DNA of 64,000 bases, from the NCBI RefSeq assembly GCF_001668725.1, contig NZ_LZKL01000132.1, positions 1 through 64,000 on the forward strand. Reading direction: 5' to 3'. The notes under the pieces were generated by a model, which made no database searches, had not been told where the DNA came from, and was given only the letters and a program-made list of their open reading frames with translations. Shown here piece by piece: positions 16,620 to 26,079 of this stretch (its first letter is position 1; the number at the start of each line of letters is the position of its first letter). Made by a program: the position numbers and the translations under genes. The stretch is from Mycobacterium sp. E787 (GTDB lineage Bacteria > Actinomycetota > Actinomycetes > Mycobacteriales > Mycobacteriaceae).

Positions 16620-19133
16620 CTATTCCGCGCTCACGGCCTCGATGATGTTGAGGCGGGCCGCGCGCCGGCCCGGCGGCAGCGAGCCGAGCAGGCTGAGCGT
16701 CAGGGCGCCGAGGCAGAAGCCGACCGCCGTCCAGCCCGGGTGAAACGCGACCCGGAAATTCATCATGTCCCCGCTGACCAGGCTGAACAGCCACTGGTCG
16801 GCAAACCCGAACATCAGCCCCGACACGCCACCGATGACGCCGATGCCCATCGCCTCGGCCAGCACCATGGCCAGCGTGAACCGACGACTGGCGCCCATCG
16901 CCCGCAACACACCGATTTCGCGACGCCGTTCCAGCACGGACAGGGTCAGGGTGTTCAGCAACGCCACCGCGGCCACGCACGCGACGATGATCCACACGGC
17001 ATTCGCGATGAACATGCTCTGGCGCATCGGGGCCTGTAGGCCGGCCAGCTTGGTGCGACCGTCGTAGACGTAGTTCGGCGCCGGCACCACGCCCCGGACC
17101 TCCGCCAGCAGGCGCCGGGTGTCCGCGCCCGGCGCCGCGGCGATTTCGAGCGTCGTCGCCACCGGGCGGTCGAACCAGGCGCGCATCTGATCGAGGCCCA
17201 TCCCGATCGTGCCGATGACCGTGGAGAAGTAGGGGACGAGGGCCAGCACCCGCGCCGCACGCGCTCCGTGCGGTGTTTGCATCCGCAACTGGCCGCCGAC
17301 CCGAACGTGCAGGGTCGCGCCCAGGTTCTGCGAGAGCACCACGCCCCGGCCGGCGAGCACGTCGTCGCGAGCACGCTCGTCGAGCGCGCGGTACAGCGGA
17401 TCGGCCGTTCCAGCGGCGAACCCGTCGAGCATGACGCGGGTGCCGCCCACCTCGGCGAAGCCGAGCGCGCCCTCGGTGACGCGACGTACGCCGGGCAACG
17501 CCGTGACCGTCTCCGAAATGCCTTGTGGCAGAGCGTCGGTGGGAAACCCGTCGGGGGCGTTGGCGCTCACCCACACCGGAACCTCGGCGACCGGGGCGAA
17601 GATGCCCCGCGCGGACCGGATCATGTCGGCATTGGTGCCGGTGATCGTGACGGTGGTGACCACGGCGATGAGCACCGTCATCACGGTCGCCCACACCCGT
17701 CGCGGCGCGCGCTCGATGGTGGCGGCCGCGAGCGCACCGACGGAGCCGAAGGCCCGGGCCACGCCGGCGGTGGCGCTGACAACTGGCACGGTGAGCGCGA
17801 AGCCGAGCGCTATCTCGGCGGCGAACACCGCGGAGACGGCGGCAAAGGTGGGGGCGCCACGCTCGTTGAGCACCACCGCGATGGACACACCGAAGACCGC
17901 GATCGCCGCCACCCCGCTGGTGATCCGCAGCCACCGCGTCACGCGGTCGGCGGCCGAAACCCCCACGGGCGCCAACGCCTCGATGGGGGCGACCTTGTAC
18001 ACCTGCCGCGCCGCCATCGCCGACGCCACCACGCTGGTGAGCGCCGTCACCGCGACGGCCGCCGGGATGGCGTAGCCCGGCAGCCAGTACTCGATGCGGG
18101 CTTCCAGCCCCTGGGTCATGGCCGGAGGCAGTCGGCCAATCGCGATGTGGCCCAGCGCTATTCCGATGGCCGACCCCAGGGCCCCGCCGACGACCCCGAG
18201 TATCGCCGCCTCCGCGAGCATGTCGCGGACGATGGTGGCGCGCCGGGCGCCCAGGGCACGCAGCAGCGAGATGGCGGGGCGGCGCTGGCTGATCGCCATC
18301 GTCATGGTGGTGTAGATCAAAAACGCGCCGACCATCAGCGCAACCATGGCGCCCATCAGGGCCATGTAGTTCATCAGCTTGACACCGTCGCCGGCACGCG
18401 TAGCCCGCATGCCGGGGTCGGCGACGATGGCCCGGCCGTTCACCGCGCGGGTGACGGCCGCGCGCACCTGGGCGAGGTCGGCGCCGGGCTCGGTGGTGAT
18501 CAGGATCGAGTCGAGCTGGCCCTGCCGCCCGGTGACGTTCTGCGCCAGGGCAAGTGGAGCGAGGACGTAGTGCCCGCCGTTGAGGGCCGCGGCCTGCCTG
18601 CCGGTGAGCACCTCGCCGACCGTCACCGGGGCCGAACCAAGCGTGAACGTGTCACCCTTGGCGTGACCGACGCCGGGACCCACCCGGACCGCGTTCGGCG
18701 ACAGCCGCCCCGGCGCGCCGTCGTCGACCCCGCCTTTCAACGCGTCCTTCAGGGCTCCGCCCAGCGCGGCGAGGCGGTCGTCGGCACCGAACAGCAGGAC
18801 CGGCCCCGACGGTGTCGACGCCGTCGTCCGGATCATCGGCGCCGCGGTCGCCACGCCGGGAACGGCGGCCACGTCGGCGGTGACCGTGTCGGGAAACCCG
18901 GAGTCGGTGATGCCCGACACTTCCAGTGAGGCGACGCCCGCGATCCCGTCGGCGAGCCGATTGACCGATCCGGTGATCGAGCCGAAGATGCCGAAAACCG
19001 CGACCAGGTACATGGCCGACACGGCCATCACGGCGATCGACGCGATCGTGCGCCGGCGGTGCACGGCAAGCTCGCGCAGGCTGAACAGGCGCAGCCGGCT
19101 CGCCGCGGCGCCGATCACGGAACCCGGTGTCAC
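16620..19133 (-). CDS. ABC transporter permease with two FtsX domains
   Basis: This 837-residue integral membrane protein has an N-terminal transmembrane segment (about residues 30-55), a large extracytoplasmic domain, a first FtsX block of membrane helices (about 250-400), a central transmembrane pair, a second extracytoplasmic domain, and a second FtsX block at the C-terminus (about 700-830, ending GRRAARLNIIEAVSAE). The GTG start overlaps the stop of the ATPase gene by four bases. Layout and size are like MacB/LolCE-type exporters and, as I recall, the M. tuberculosis Rv0986-Rv0987 pair. The exported substrate is unknown. Lipids, lipoproteins or peptides are possible. Confidence 0.9.
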   Translation of the reverse strand: MTPGSVIGAAASRLRLFSLRELAVHRRRTIASIAVMAVSAMYLVAVFGIFGSITGSVNRLADGIAGVASLEVSGITDSGFPDTVTADVAAVPGVATAAPMIRTTASTPSGPVLLFGADDRLAALGGALKDALKGGVDDGAPGRLSPNAVRVGPGVGHAKGDTFTLGSAPVTVGEVLTGRQAAALNGGHYVLAPLALAQNVTGRQGQLDSILITTEPGADLAQVRAAVTRAVNGRAIVADPGMRATRAGDGVKLMNYMALMGAMVALMVGAFLIYTTMTMAISQRRPAISLLRALGARRATIVRDMLAEAAILGVVGGALGSAIGIALGHIAIGRLPPAMTQGLEARIEYWLPGYAIPAAVAVTALTSVVASAMAARQVYKVAPIEALAPVGVSAADRVTRWLRITSGVAAIAVFGVSIAVVLNERGAPTFAAVSAVFAAEIALGFALTVPVVSATAGVARAFGSVGALAAATIERAPRRVWATVMTVLIAVVTTVTITGTNADMIRSARGIFAPVAEVPVWVSANAPDGFPTDALPQGISETVTALPGVRRVTEGALGFAEVGGTRVMLDGFAAGTADPLYRALDERARDDVLAGRGVVLSQNLGATLHVRVGGQLRMQTPHGARAARVLALVPYFSTVIGTIGMGLDQMRAWFDRPVATTLEIAAAPGADTRRLLAEVRGVVPAPNYVYDGRTKLAGLQAPMRQSMFIANAVWIIVACVAAVALLNTLTLSVLERRREIGVLRAMGASRRFTLAMVLAEAMGIGVIGGVSGLMFGFADQWLFSLVSGDMMNFRVAFHPGWTAVGFCLGALTLSLLGSLPPGRRAARLNIIEAVSAE

Positions 19134-19873
19134 ACCGGGACCGCCAGCCGCTCATCGGAACTGATCCGGCCGTCCTGCAGCATGATCACGCGATCGGTCG
19201 CGTCTGCCGCCTCCGCGTTGTGGGTCACCATCACTACCAGCCGGCGGCGGCCCGGATCGTGCGCGACCTCGCCGAGCAGCGCCAGGATCGACGCCCCCGT
19301 TGTGGAGTCGAGGTTCCCGGTCGGTTCGTCGGCGAGGATCAGGGGTGGATCCATCATCAATGCGCGCGCCACGGCGACCCGCTGCATCTGGCCGCCCGAC
19401 AGCTCGGCGGGCCGGTGCTCGGTCCGGTTGCCCAGCCCCACGCGGCCCAGCAGCCGAATGGCGTCCGGTTTGGCCCTGCCCAGCCGGACGCCGTCGAGCA
19501 GCTTCGGGACCGCGACGTTCTCCCACGCCGACAGCGTCGGCAGCAGGTTGAAGAACTGGAAGACGAAGCCGACCCGGCGGTGGCGGAACGCCGACTGCTG
19601 CTCATCGCTGAGGCGGCCGATCTCGTCGCCGTCGAATTCGATGGACCCCGAATCGGGCGAGTCGAGGGCACCGAGCAGATGCAGCAGGGTGCTCTTGCCC
19701 GCCCCCGAAGGCCCGACGACCGAGACGAAGTGCCCGCCGTCGAGGCGCAGCCCGATCTCGTCGAGCGCGCGCACGGACTGACCGCCGACCCGGTACTCGC
19801 GCACGACGTCGCGAAGCTCGATGGTCAGCGGTCGGTGCGTCGTAGCACCGCAGGTGTCGATCCGTCCGGACAT
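19130..19873 (-). CDS. ABC transporter ATP-binding protein (MacB/LolD type)
   Basis: This 247-residue nucleotide-binding subunit has Walker A GPSGAGKST, a Q-loop in GFVFQFFNLLP, signature LSGGQ, Walker B LILADEPTGNLD and a switch His (VMVTHN). The FQFFNLLP and EPTGNLD segments are characteristic of the LolD/MacB/FtsE class that pairs with FtsX-type permeases, which matches the gene directly downstream. The ATG at 19873 is favoured; an upstream in-frame start would add 12 residues. Confidence 0.92.
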   Translation of the reverse strand: MSGRIDTCGATTHRPLTIELRDVVREYRVGGQSVRALDEIGLRLDGGHFVSVVGPSGAGKSTLLHLLGALDSPDSGSIEFDGDEIGRLSDEQQSAFRHRRVGFVFQFFNLLPTLSAWENVAVPKLLDGVRLGRAKPDAIRLLGRVGLGNRTEHRPAELSGGQMQRVAVARALMMDPPLILADEPTGNLDSTTGASILALLGEVAHDPGRRRLVVMVTHNAEAADATDRVIMLQDGRISSDERLAVPV

Positions 19874-20242
19874 GATCCTCCCGCGCGTCGCACTCGTCAG
19901 CGCACGCACCGCCCCACACAGACCGTGCCCCCGAGGCGCTGGTATCGGAGATAACGAGGCCGCGCCCCGATCGGTTCACTCCGCTTGCGTCTCGTGGGCG
20001 GCGATGGCCGAAAGGGATGTTTAACTTTCGCGGCGTCCGGGGAAATCCGACGGTTCCTGAGGGGCGCGCGCCGCACCCGGGGGCTTATTGCGGCCTGTTT
20101 CGGAGCGGGCCGGTGATACCACGCCACGGTCATCAACAATTAACGCGTAAAGATTTGTTAAGCAGTGGATGTCCGCATTTTCGCTACCTAAACTCTGTGG
20201 GGTTAGGCGGGGATTTACAGGTCACTAGTCGGGCGGGCGGCT
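19874..20242. promoter_or_regulatory. 369-bp divergent intergenic region with AT-rich patch
   Basis: No gene was found. Between 20130 and 20215 the sequence becomes AT-rich and contains two weak inverted repeats: TTAAC-N12-GTTAA (20140-20161) and CCTAA-N11-TTAGG (20187-20207). These lie 35-100 bp upstream of the WS/DGAT start and may be promoter or operator elements. No DosR-type palindrome is present. Confidence 0.3.
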
Positions 20243-21643
20243 ATGGAACGACTCAGCGGACTTGACGCATTCTTTCTCTATTTGGAGACGCCGACGCAGC
20301 CGTTGAACGTGTGTTGCATTTTGGAGTTGGACACGTCCACGATGCCGGGCGGCTACACCTACGGGCGCTTCCGCGCCGCGGTGGCCAAACGCGTGGCCGC
20401 GATGCCGGAATTTCGCATGAAGCTCGCCGATACGCAGCTGAACCTGGATCACCCGGTGTGGGTGGATGACGAGGACTTCCGCCTGCGACGACACTTTCGG
20501 CGCATCGGGGTGCCGGCGCCCGGGGGGCGCCGCGAGCTGGCCGACATCTGTGGCTATATCGCCGGGCTTCCGCTTGATCGCGATCACCCGCTGTGGGAGA
20601 TGTGGGTGCTGGAAGGCGGTGCCCGCACGGGCGCGGTGGCGGTGATGCTCAAGGTCCACCATGCGGTGGTCGACGGGGTCGCCGGCGCGAATCTGCTGGC
20701 CCAGCTGTGCACCCTGGAGCCCGACGCGCCGCCACCACAGCCGGCGTGCGGCGCCGGCCGCGGTAATTCGCTGCAGATTGCCGCGAGCGGACTGATGGGT
20801 TTCGCATTGCGGCCATTGCGGCTCGCGACCGTGGTGCCGGCGACAATGCTGACCCTGGCGCAAACGATGCTTCGCGCGCGCGACGGCCGCACCATGGCCG
20901 CCCCGTTCACGGCACCCCCGACGCCGTTCAATGGCGCCGTGAGCCGGCACCGCAACATCGCCTTCACCCAGCTGGACATGCGCGACGTCAAGCGCGTCAA
21001 GGACCGGTTCGGCGTGACGGTCAACGACGTGGTCGTGACCCTCTGCGCGGGGGTGCTGCGGCGGTTCCTGCTCGAGCGCGGCGAGCTGCCCGACCAGCCG
21101 CTGGTGGCCACCGTGCCGGTGTCGGTGCACGAGAAGTGCGACCGACCCGGCCGCAACCAGACCACGTGGATGTTTTGCCGGGTGCCGAGCCAGATCGGCG
21201 ATCCGGCCGAACGCATCCGTGCCACCGCGGCGGGTAATGCCGCCGCGAAAGACCACACCGCGGCCATCGGGCCGACGCTGCTGCACGACTGGACCCAGTT
21301 CGGCGGACCAACCATGTTCGGTGCGGCCATGCGGATCCTCCCGCACATCCCGATATCGCACAGCCCCGCGTACAACCTGATCCTGTCGAATGTGCCCGGC
21401 CCGCAGAACCAGTTGTATTTCCTGGGCTGCCACGTGGACAGCATGTATCCGATGGGCCCGATCATCGGCAGCGCGGGCCTGAACATCACCGTCATGTCGC
21501 TCAACGGGGACCTGGGGATCGGCATCATCGCCTGTCCCGACCTGCTGCCCGACCTGTGGGGCATCGCCGATGCATTTCCCGACGCGCTCAAGGAACTGCT
21601 GGAATGCGGAGAGCATCAGCCGGCGGGTAGCTGCCCGAGCTAG
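20243..21643 (+). CDS. WS/DGAT acyltransferase (wax ester/triacylglycerol synthase)
   Basis: This 466-residue protein has the family start MERLSGLDAFFLYLETPTQP, the catalytic motif HHAVVDG (HHxxxDG), a central VNDVVVTLCAGVLRRFL helix and the C-terminal NLILSNVPGPQ and GLNITVMSLNGDLGIGI segments. The family esterifies diacylglycerol or fatty alcohols with acyl-CoA at the inner membrane or on lipid droplets. Mycobacteria carry many paralogues, and which one this corresponds to cannot be decided by eye. A second, more diverged copy is at 39.5 kb. Confidence 0.9.
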   Translation: MERLSGLDAFFLYLETPTQPLNVCCILELDTSTMPGGYTYGRFRAAVAKRVAAMPEFRMKLADTQLNLDHPVWVDDEDFRLRRHFRRIGVPAPGGRRELADICGYIAGLPLDRDHPLWEMWVLEGGARTGAVAVMLKVHHAVVDGVAGANLLAQLCTLEPDAPPPQPACGAGRGNSLQIAASGLMGFALRPLRLATVVPATMLTLAQTMLRARDGRTMAAPFTAPPTPFNGAVSRHRNIAFTQLDMRDVKRVKDRFGVTVNDVVVTLCAGVLRRFLLERGELPDQPLVATVPVSVHEKCDRPGRNQTTWMFCRVPSQIGDPAERIRATAAGNAAAKDHTAAIGPTLLHDWTQFGGPTMFGAAMRILPHIPISHSPAYNLILSNVPGPQNQLYFLGCHVDSMYPMGPIIGSAGLNITVMSLNGDLGIGIIACPDLLPDLWGIADAFPDALKELLECGEHQPAGSCPS

Positions 21644-21724
21644 TTCTCGCGAGGTCAAGCCACCCGGCGATCGCCCGTCGGCAAGCTACGCTGGCCTTCC
21701 GAACCTCAGGAGGGCTGGTGGCCG

Positions 21725-22510
21725 ATGCAACCTAACCCGCTCGACCCGGTGGCCAGCGAACGGCTGTCACACGCAGGCAAGGTCTTCACCTCCGACCTGT
21801 CGATCAACGAATTCGCCTTGCTGCACGGGGCCGGTTTCGAACCGATCGAACTCGTGATGGGCGTATCGGTCTATCACGTCGGCTACCAATTCACCGGCAT
21901 CAGGCAGCAATCCGAGCTGCCCGTGCTCACCGAGGCGACCTACCGCGCGCGGTGGAACGCGATGTCACGGATGCAGGCCGAGGCCGATTCGCTCGGCGCC
22001 GACGGAGTGGTCGGCGTCCGCCTCGAATGGCGCCATCAGGGGGAGGGTGAGCACCTCGAGTTCATCGCGGTCGGTACCGCCGTGCGGTACACGCCGAAGC
22101 CGGGTGCGTACCGACGCCCCAACGGCCAGGCGTTCACCAGCCATTTGTCCGGCCAGGACATGACGACGCTGCTGCGGTCCGGGTACGCCCCGGTCGCCTT
22201 CGTGATGGGCAACTGCGTGTTTCACGTTGCCGTGCAAGGGTTTATGGCGATGATGAAGCAGGCGGGACGCAATACCGAGATGCCGCAATGGACGCAGGGC
22301 AGCTACCAGGCGCGGGAGTTGGCGATGTCGCGCATGCAGAGCGAGGCCGAGCGCGACGGCGGAAACGGCGTCGTCGGCGTGCATTTCGCGATCTCGAACT
22401 ATGCCTGGGGGCATCACACGGTGGAGTTCTACGTCGCGGGAACGGCCGTGCGCCGCGGCGGCGAGGCGCAAACCCTGACGCCGTCGTTCGTCCTGCCGAT
22501 GAGCGATTGA
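21725..22510 (+). CDS. tandem YbjQ-like (heavy-metal-binding-domain) protein
   Basis: This 261-residue protein is built of two homologous halves (about 19-122 and 135-245). Each contains a D-L-S-x-N/Q-E/D motif, a V-M-G-x-x-V-Y/F-H-V segment, R-x-x-A-M-S-R-M-Q-x-E-A and G-A-D/N-G-V-V-G-V. This matches the YbjQ/UPF0145 fold. The name 'heavy-metal binding' is historical and no Cys-rich site is seen. AGGAGGG precedes the ATG. The stop overlaps the next start (TGATG), so the two genes are coupled. The role is unknown. Confidence 0.75.
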   Translation: MQPNPLDPVASERLSHAGKVFTSDLSINEFALLHGAGFEPIELVMGVSVYHVGYQFTGIRQQSELPVLTEATYRARWNAMSRMQAEADSLGADGVVGVRLEWRHQGEGEHLEFIAVGTAVRYTPKPGAYRRPNGQAFTSHLSGQDMTTLLRSGYAPVAFVMGNCVFHVAVQGFMAMMKQAGRNTEMPQWTQGSYQARELAMSRMQSEAERDGGNGVVGVHFAISNYAWGHHTVEFYVAGTAVRRGGEAQTLTPSFVLPMSD

Positions 22511-22893
22511 TGACAGGCTTCGACCACGAGCGGGTCAGTCACGCTATCGCGTCGGCCCTGGCCGGCCCCGGAGGCGTCGCCCTCGTCGTTAAGGTGTTCT
22601 CCGGTGTTCCCGGGGTGATCGTCGTCCCGGCGCGGCGGGGCTTTTTCCGCTCGCAGCCGGAGCGCGTCCAGATCGGCGACTGGCGGTACGAGCTGAGCGC
22701 CGACGGCCGGCTCGGCGCCGCCCATGTGGTGAACGGCGTCGTCCTCGCCGAGGAGGTGCTCGCCGCCGGCGCCGTCGGTCCGCATATCGCCCGCGCGCTC
22801 GGGCAGCTGGTCACCGGCTACGGTCCGACGATCATTCCCAACATCGACGCGGCGCTCGAAGCCCTGGAGACCGGTTCCGGGACCCGCTTCTGA
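22510..22893 (+). CDS. small conserved protein of unknown function
   Basis: This 127-residue soluble alpha/beta protein starts with ATG overlapping the stop of the YbjQ-repeat gene by one base. No catalytic motif was recognised. It resembles a small conserved actinobacterial family (possibly DUF5073). Coupling to the upstream gene suggests a shared function. Confidence 0.65.
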   Translation: MTGFDHERVSHAIASALAGPGGVALVVKVFSGVPGVIVVPARRGFFRSQPERVQIGDWRYELSADGRLGAAHVVNGVVLAEEVLAAGAVGPHIARALGQLVTGYGPTIIPNIDAALEALETGSGTRF

Positions 22894-22895
22894 CG

Positions 22896-23357
22896 TCAGT
22901 CGGCCGGTTGCTGCTGGTCGAGCGCCACCACCCACCTGCTGAACCGCCACGCGCCGTCCCGCTTGACCGCGGTGAACTCGTAGCGGCCGGTCAGGTCGGG
23001 GGTGGGCGGGCCGCCGTCTTTGACCGCGAAGACCTGGACATAGCAGTGCCCGGTGGCCTCGCTGTCGCTTTGGCCGGAGAACCAGAACGAGTTCAGCGCG
23101 TGGCGCCGCTGGTTGTTCTCGGCCTTGAATCCCGCCTTCCTCACCGCGAGCAGGCTCATCACCGTATCGATGTCCGCCGACAGCGGGCTGCCCTCGTGCA
23201 GCAGCACGAGCTCCGGTGCGTCGGTGAACAGCGCCCGAAAGTCGTCGAGCCGGTTCTCGTCGTAGGTGTAGGCGTAGGCGCCGAACAGGTTGATGACGGC
23301 CAGCCTGTCGGCGACGTCGAAGGCCGCGCTCCCGACATCCCCGAAGTCCATCGGCAT
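22896..23357 (-). CDS. SnoaL/NTF2-like protein
   Basis: This 153-residue alpha+beta barrel protein has the opening DRLAVINLFGAYAYTYDENRLDDFRALFT pattern typical of SnoaL_4 proteins, followed by strands ending in WRFSRWVVAL. GGAGGT before the ATG at 23357 fits this start. Such proteins act as small isomerases, dehydratases or ligand binders. No substrate is evident. It converges on the preceding gene with two bases between and follows the cutinase gene on the same strand. Confidence 0.78.
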   Translation of the reverse strand: MPMDFGDVGSAAFDVADRLAVINLFGAYAYTYDENRLDDFRALFTDAPELVLLHEGSPLSADIDTVMSLLAVRKAGFKAENNQRRHALNSFWFSGQSDSEATGHCYVQVFAVKDGGPPTPDLTGRYEFTAVKRDGAWRFSRWVVALDQQQPAD

Positions 23358-23376
23358 CGACCTCCGTCCCGGGCGC

Positions 23377-24045
23377 TTACAGGCGACTCGCGGCGAAATC
23401 GGCCGCCTGATCCACCATCCCGGCGTCGACGTATTGCCGGTGCGCGGCCGGGAAGCCCGACCCCGAACAGACGGGATCGTTGGGGACGCACAGGTCGATC
23501 GTCTTGGGTGCATACAGCGGGCCGACCGTGACCGGGGGCTCGTTGATGATGCTCATGAACTGGCCCGACGGCTTGCCGAAAAGGGCGACCGCGGCGACGT
23601 GGTTGGCGACGTCGGGGGGCATCGGCTCGGGTGGCTGCGCCAGATTTGCGCCGTCGGGCACCCTGTTCGCGGTGACGAAACCCATCACGGCGGCGCCCTG
23701 GGAGTATCCGCCCAACACCATTTTGGTCCGAGGACAGCTCGCCGCCATGGACTCGACGTGGTGGCCGGCGTCGGTGATGCCGTCGATGGCGGTGGGGAAG
23801 TCCGTGGTGGCCGGGTAGTTGACCGGGTACACACCGAGCGATTTGCCGCCCACCCGCGAGCGCAGCGTGTCGACGAAGTGCTGGCCGACGCCGCCGACGC
23901 CGGGAGGCTCGCTGGTTCCCCGGGCGAATACCACCTCGACGTCGGGGCACGGCTCGGCCGATGCGGACGGAATGGGCGCGATCGCCGACACCCAAATAGG
24001 CGCCGCCGCAGCGCAAATGAGGTTGAGGAGGGCAGGCAGCTTCAC
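23377..24045 (-). CDS. secreted cutinase (Culp family)
   Basis: This 222-residue serine esterase has a Sec signal peptide (MKLPALLNLICAAAAPIWV, cleavage after about residue 30, SASA-EP). The mature domain opens with CPDVEVVFARGTSEPPG, the nucleophile elbow is GYSQG, the catalytic Asp lies in CVPNDPVCS, and the His in the HRQYVDAG segment. The two Cys pairs of cutinases are present. It starts with GTG at 24045. Mycobacterial cutinase-like proteins hydrolyse esters and lipids outside the cell or at the wall. Confidence 0.9.
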   Translation of the reverse strand: MKLPALLNLICAAAAPIWVSAIAPIPSASAEPCPDVEVVFARGTSEPPGVGGVGQHFVDTLRSRVGGKSLGVYPVNYPATTDFPTAIDGITDAGHHVESMAASCPRTKMVLGGYSQGAAVMGFVTANRVPDGANLAQPPEPMPPDVANHVAAVALFGKPSGQFMSIINEPPVTVGPLYAPKTIDLCVPNDPVCSGSGFPAAHRQYVDAGMVDQAADFAASRL

Positions 24046-24172
24046 GCCGAAAATTTTGGCACACGGCGATGGCGGACGCTCGGTGAGCGTCCGGCCCGAC
24101 TCGACCCGCCCTTCGACCGGGCAAAATCCCAGCTCAGGCGATGACGGTGGCGTCGACGCCCGCTCCATCGCG

Positions 24173-24655
24173 CTACTTGTCGGTGCCCGGAGTCGAGGGC
24201 CGACCCGCGTTCCGCCCGTGCACCAACGAAGTGGCCGAACGCAACACCCCCCGAAACGCGTAGGCGGCCGCCACCACCGACAGCAGAATGAGCAGGATGA
24301 ACATCGGTAGCCAATTGCCCCGGCTGTGGTCGACTTCCCACCAGACGATGGTGAACAACACCACGCAGAGCAAGAGCACCACATCTCGCCAATTGCCCCG
24401 GTAAGTCAGTGCGGCCTGCCGTAACGCGCGATTCCGGTCGGCGACGTCGACCAGGTCATCGATGCGGTCGTCGATCGTGCGCTGCAGCGCGGCGCGTCTG
24501 CCGGTGGCCTCCGGGGGGAGGCGATCCAGCAAATCCATGTCCTGCTTGATCAGCCCTCGGTAGTCCGGGCCCCTGAACTGCCCGGCCGCAACGGCCAGCA
24601 TCAGGCCACCGAAAACCGGCGCACTGTTGAGTGCGACTTGTCCCAAACCCACCAC
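24173..24655 (-). CDS. membrane protein of unknown function
   Basis: This 160-residue protein has a weak N-terminal hydrophobic stretch, a charged helical middle (KQDMDLLDRLPPEATGRR, then RTIDDRIDDL), and two adjacent membrane segments near residues 93-130 (VVLLLCVVLFTIVWW and FILLILLSVVAAAYAF). The tail is cytoplasmic and basic. No family was recognised. It stands alone between the cutinase and a TetR gene. Confidence 0.7.
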   Translation of the reverse strand: MVGLGQVALNSAPVFGGLMLAVAAGQFRGPDYRGLIKQDMDLLDRLPPEATGRRAALQRTIDDRIDDLVDVADRNRALRQAALTYRGNWRDVVLLLCVVLFTIVWWEVDHSRGNWLPMFILLILLSVVAAAYAFRGVLRSATSLVHGRNAGRPSTPGTDK

Positions 24656-24748
24656 GTCCGTCCTCCATGTGCTATCCGTCCTGTGGTCCGTTGAGAATCG
24701 CCGAACGGGCGGAACGGATCAACCGCCCGCGGTCGACGGGCGCAGCGG

Positions 24749-25420
24749 TCAGGACGCTTTCGGGGGGCGCCCCCGCGCCGGGATCGCGGGCGTGCCCTGC
24801 AACGAGTCCATCGCCCGCACCAATTGCGGGTAGGCGATCGCGGGGCCGATCCAGCGGGTGAGATAACGCCGGAGGTCGTCGCCGCCGCGGGGCGGCCGGC
24901 CGGGATCCGCGAGAAACGAGTGCAGCACCCGCAGGCAGAACTCGTTCAGCTCGTCCAGGCCGGCCTCATCGAAACCGTAACGCTCCCAATCGATGTCGTA
25001 GCGATGCAGCATCGAGCGTCCGAACGCCAGCGCGGTGTCCGAGATGATCGAGACGCCCTGGCCGTCGCGGTGGCGGCGATTCAGGACGAATTCGACCTGA
25101 TTGTCCGACGCCAGTTGTTCGATCGCGAACGCCATGCCCTCGGTCATCGCGAGGACCGGGTCGGTCACACCGCCGAGATGGCTCGCCAACCGGTCCAGGA
25201 AGCCGTCGGCCGACCGCATCGCGGTTGCCACCAGCAGCGCCTGGGTGCCGGGGAAGTACCGATAGACGGTCTGCCGGGTCACACCGAGGGCCCGCGCGAC
25301 ATCGGCGATCCGCGTCGCCGGGCCACGTTCGTCGATGATCTGCTCGGCGGCGTCCAGGATGCGCTCGATCGCCTCCTCGTCGGAGGCCGGCGTGTTCCCC
25401 GCCCACCCGTGGCTGCGCAT
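24749..25420 (-). CDS. TetR-family transcriptional regulator
   Basis: This 223-residue protein has an HTH at residues 17-63 (ERILDAAEQIIDERG, then IADVARALGVTRQTVYRYFPG) and a helical ligand domain. Start is ATG 25420. It follows another TetR gene on the same strand after about 75 bp. A target cannot be assigned. The neighbours (membrane protein, cutinase) lie downstream on the same strand. Confidence 0.85.
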   Translation of the reverse strand: MRSHGWAGNTPASDEEAIERILDAAEQIIDERGPATRIADVARALGVTRQTVYRYFPGTQALLVATAMRSADGFLDRLASHLGGVTDPVLAMTEGMAFAIEQLASDNQVEFVLNRRHRDGQGVSIISDTALAFGRSMLHRYDIDWERYGFDEAGLDELNEFCLRVLHSFLADPGRPPRGGDDLRRYLTRWIGPAIAYPQLVRAMDSLQGTPAIPARGRPPKAS

Positions 25421-25495
25421 GCTTATCCCGTCATCCCCATCGCTGGATCATAACGTCCATCGGCCGCTCCACGGATTCGCTTGAGCCACAACCCG

Positions 25496-26071
25496 TTACG
25501 TGGCAGCCGCGCCCAGGATGAGGGTGACGGCCTCGTCCAGCTGGCCGGCGATCTCCCGGTAGCTGACGAACCGCGCCGTCATCAGCGCGCCGGCGAACGT
25601 CATCTGCAAAGCCGACTTCACGGCGCGAGGCCACCCCGGACCCAGCGCGGCCCCGATCCGCCTCGACACCTCGGCCCCGATCTCCTCGCGCAGCGGCCTG
25701 ACCGCGGGATCGTCGGCCATCAGCGCGGCCCCGCAGGCCGTCATCAGCTCCGGCTCGTCGGCGACCATCAGCGCCATGTCGCGCAACGTCGCGCTGACCC
25801 GCGCCGGGGTCGCGTCGTTGACGTCGGTGTGCAGCGGCAGGTCGCGCAGAAAGCGGAGGTACACCGCGGCCACCAGCGCGCTCTTCGACGGAAAGTAGGT
25901 GTATGCGCTGGCCGGGGAAACCCCGGCGCGGTTGGCGACCGCCCGCATCGTCAGGTTCGCGTACGACGACTCGCGCAGTTCCTCCAGGCCGGCGTCGAGG
26001 ACCTTGCGGATCGTCTGAGCGGGCCGACGGTCGGAGCGGCGGGGTGTGGTGGCAACCGCTTCCCTGGACAC
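25496..26071 (-). CDS. TetR-family transcriptional regulator, apparently leaderless
   Basis: This is a protein of about 191 residues from a GTG start at 26071 (MSREAVATTPRRS), with HTH RAVANRAGVSPASAYTYFPSKSALV and a C-terminal ligand domain. The GTG is favoured over upstream starts because a TANNNT -10 element (TACACT, 26083 down to 26078) places the likely transcription start at the GTG itself. A palindrome, CTGGAC-ACCG-GTCCAG, covers -10 to +8, which suggests autorepression. The divergent methyltransferase gene starts about 100 bp away and may share control. Confidence 0.82.
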   Translation of the reverse strand: MSREAVATTPRRSDRRPAQTIRKVLDAGLEELRESSYANLTMRAVANRAGVSPASAYTYFPSKSALVAAVYLRFLRDLPLHTDVNDATPARVSATLRDMALMVADEPELMTACGAALMADDPAVRPLREEIGAEVSRRIGAALGPGWPRAVKSALQMTFAGALMTARFVSYREIAGQLDEAVTLILGAAAT

Positions 26072-26079
26072 CGGTCCAG
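26064..26079. promoter_or_regulatory. palindromic operator over TetR start codon
   Basis: CTGGAC-ACCG-GTCCAG has perfect 6-bp arms. It overlaps both the putative -10 box of the leftward TetR gene (26078-26083) and its GTG start (26069-26071). Bound repressor would block polymerase, which fits autoregulation of a leaderless TetR gene. Evidence is symmetry and position only. Confidence 0.5.

Noticed and set aside
20140..20207. Inverted repeats upstream of the first WS/DGAT gene as a DosR site
   Set aside because: Arms are only 5 bp with long spacers and do not fit the DosR consensus. The hypoxia link was not supported.
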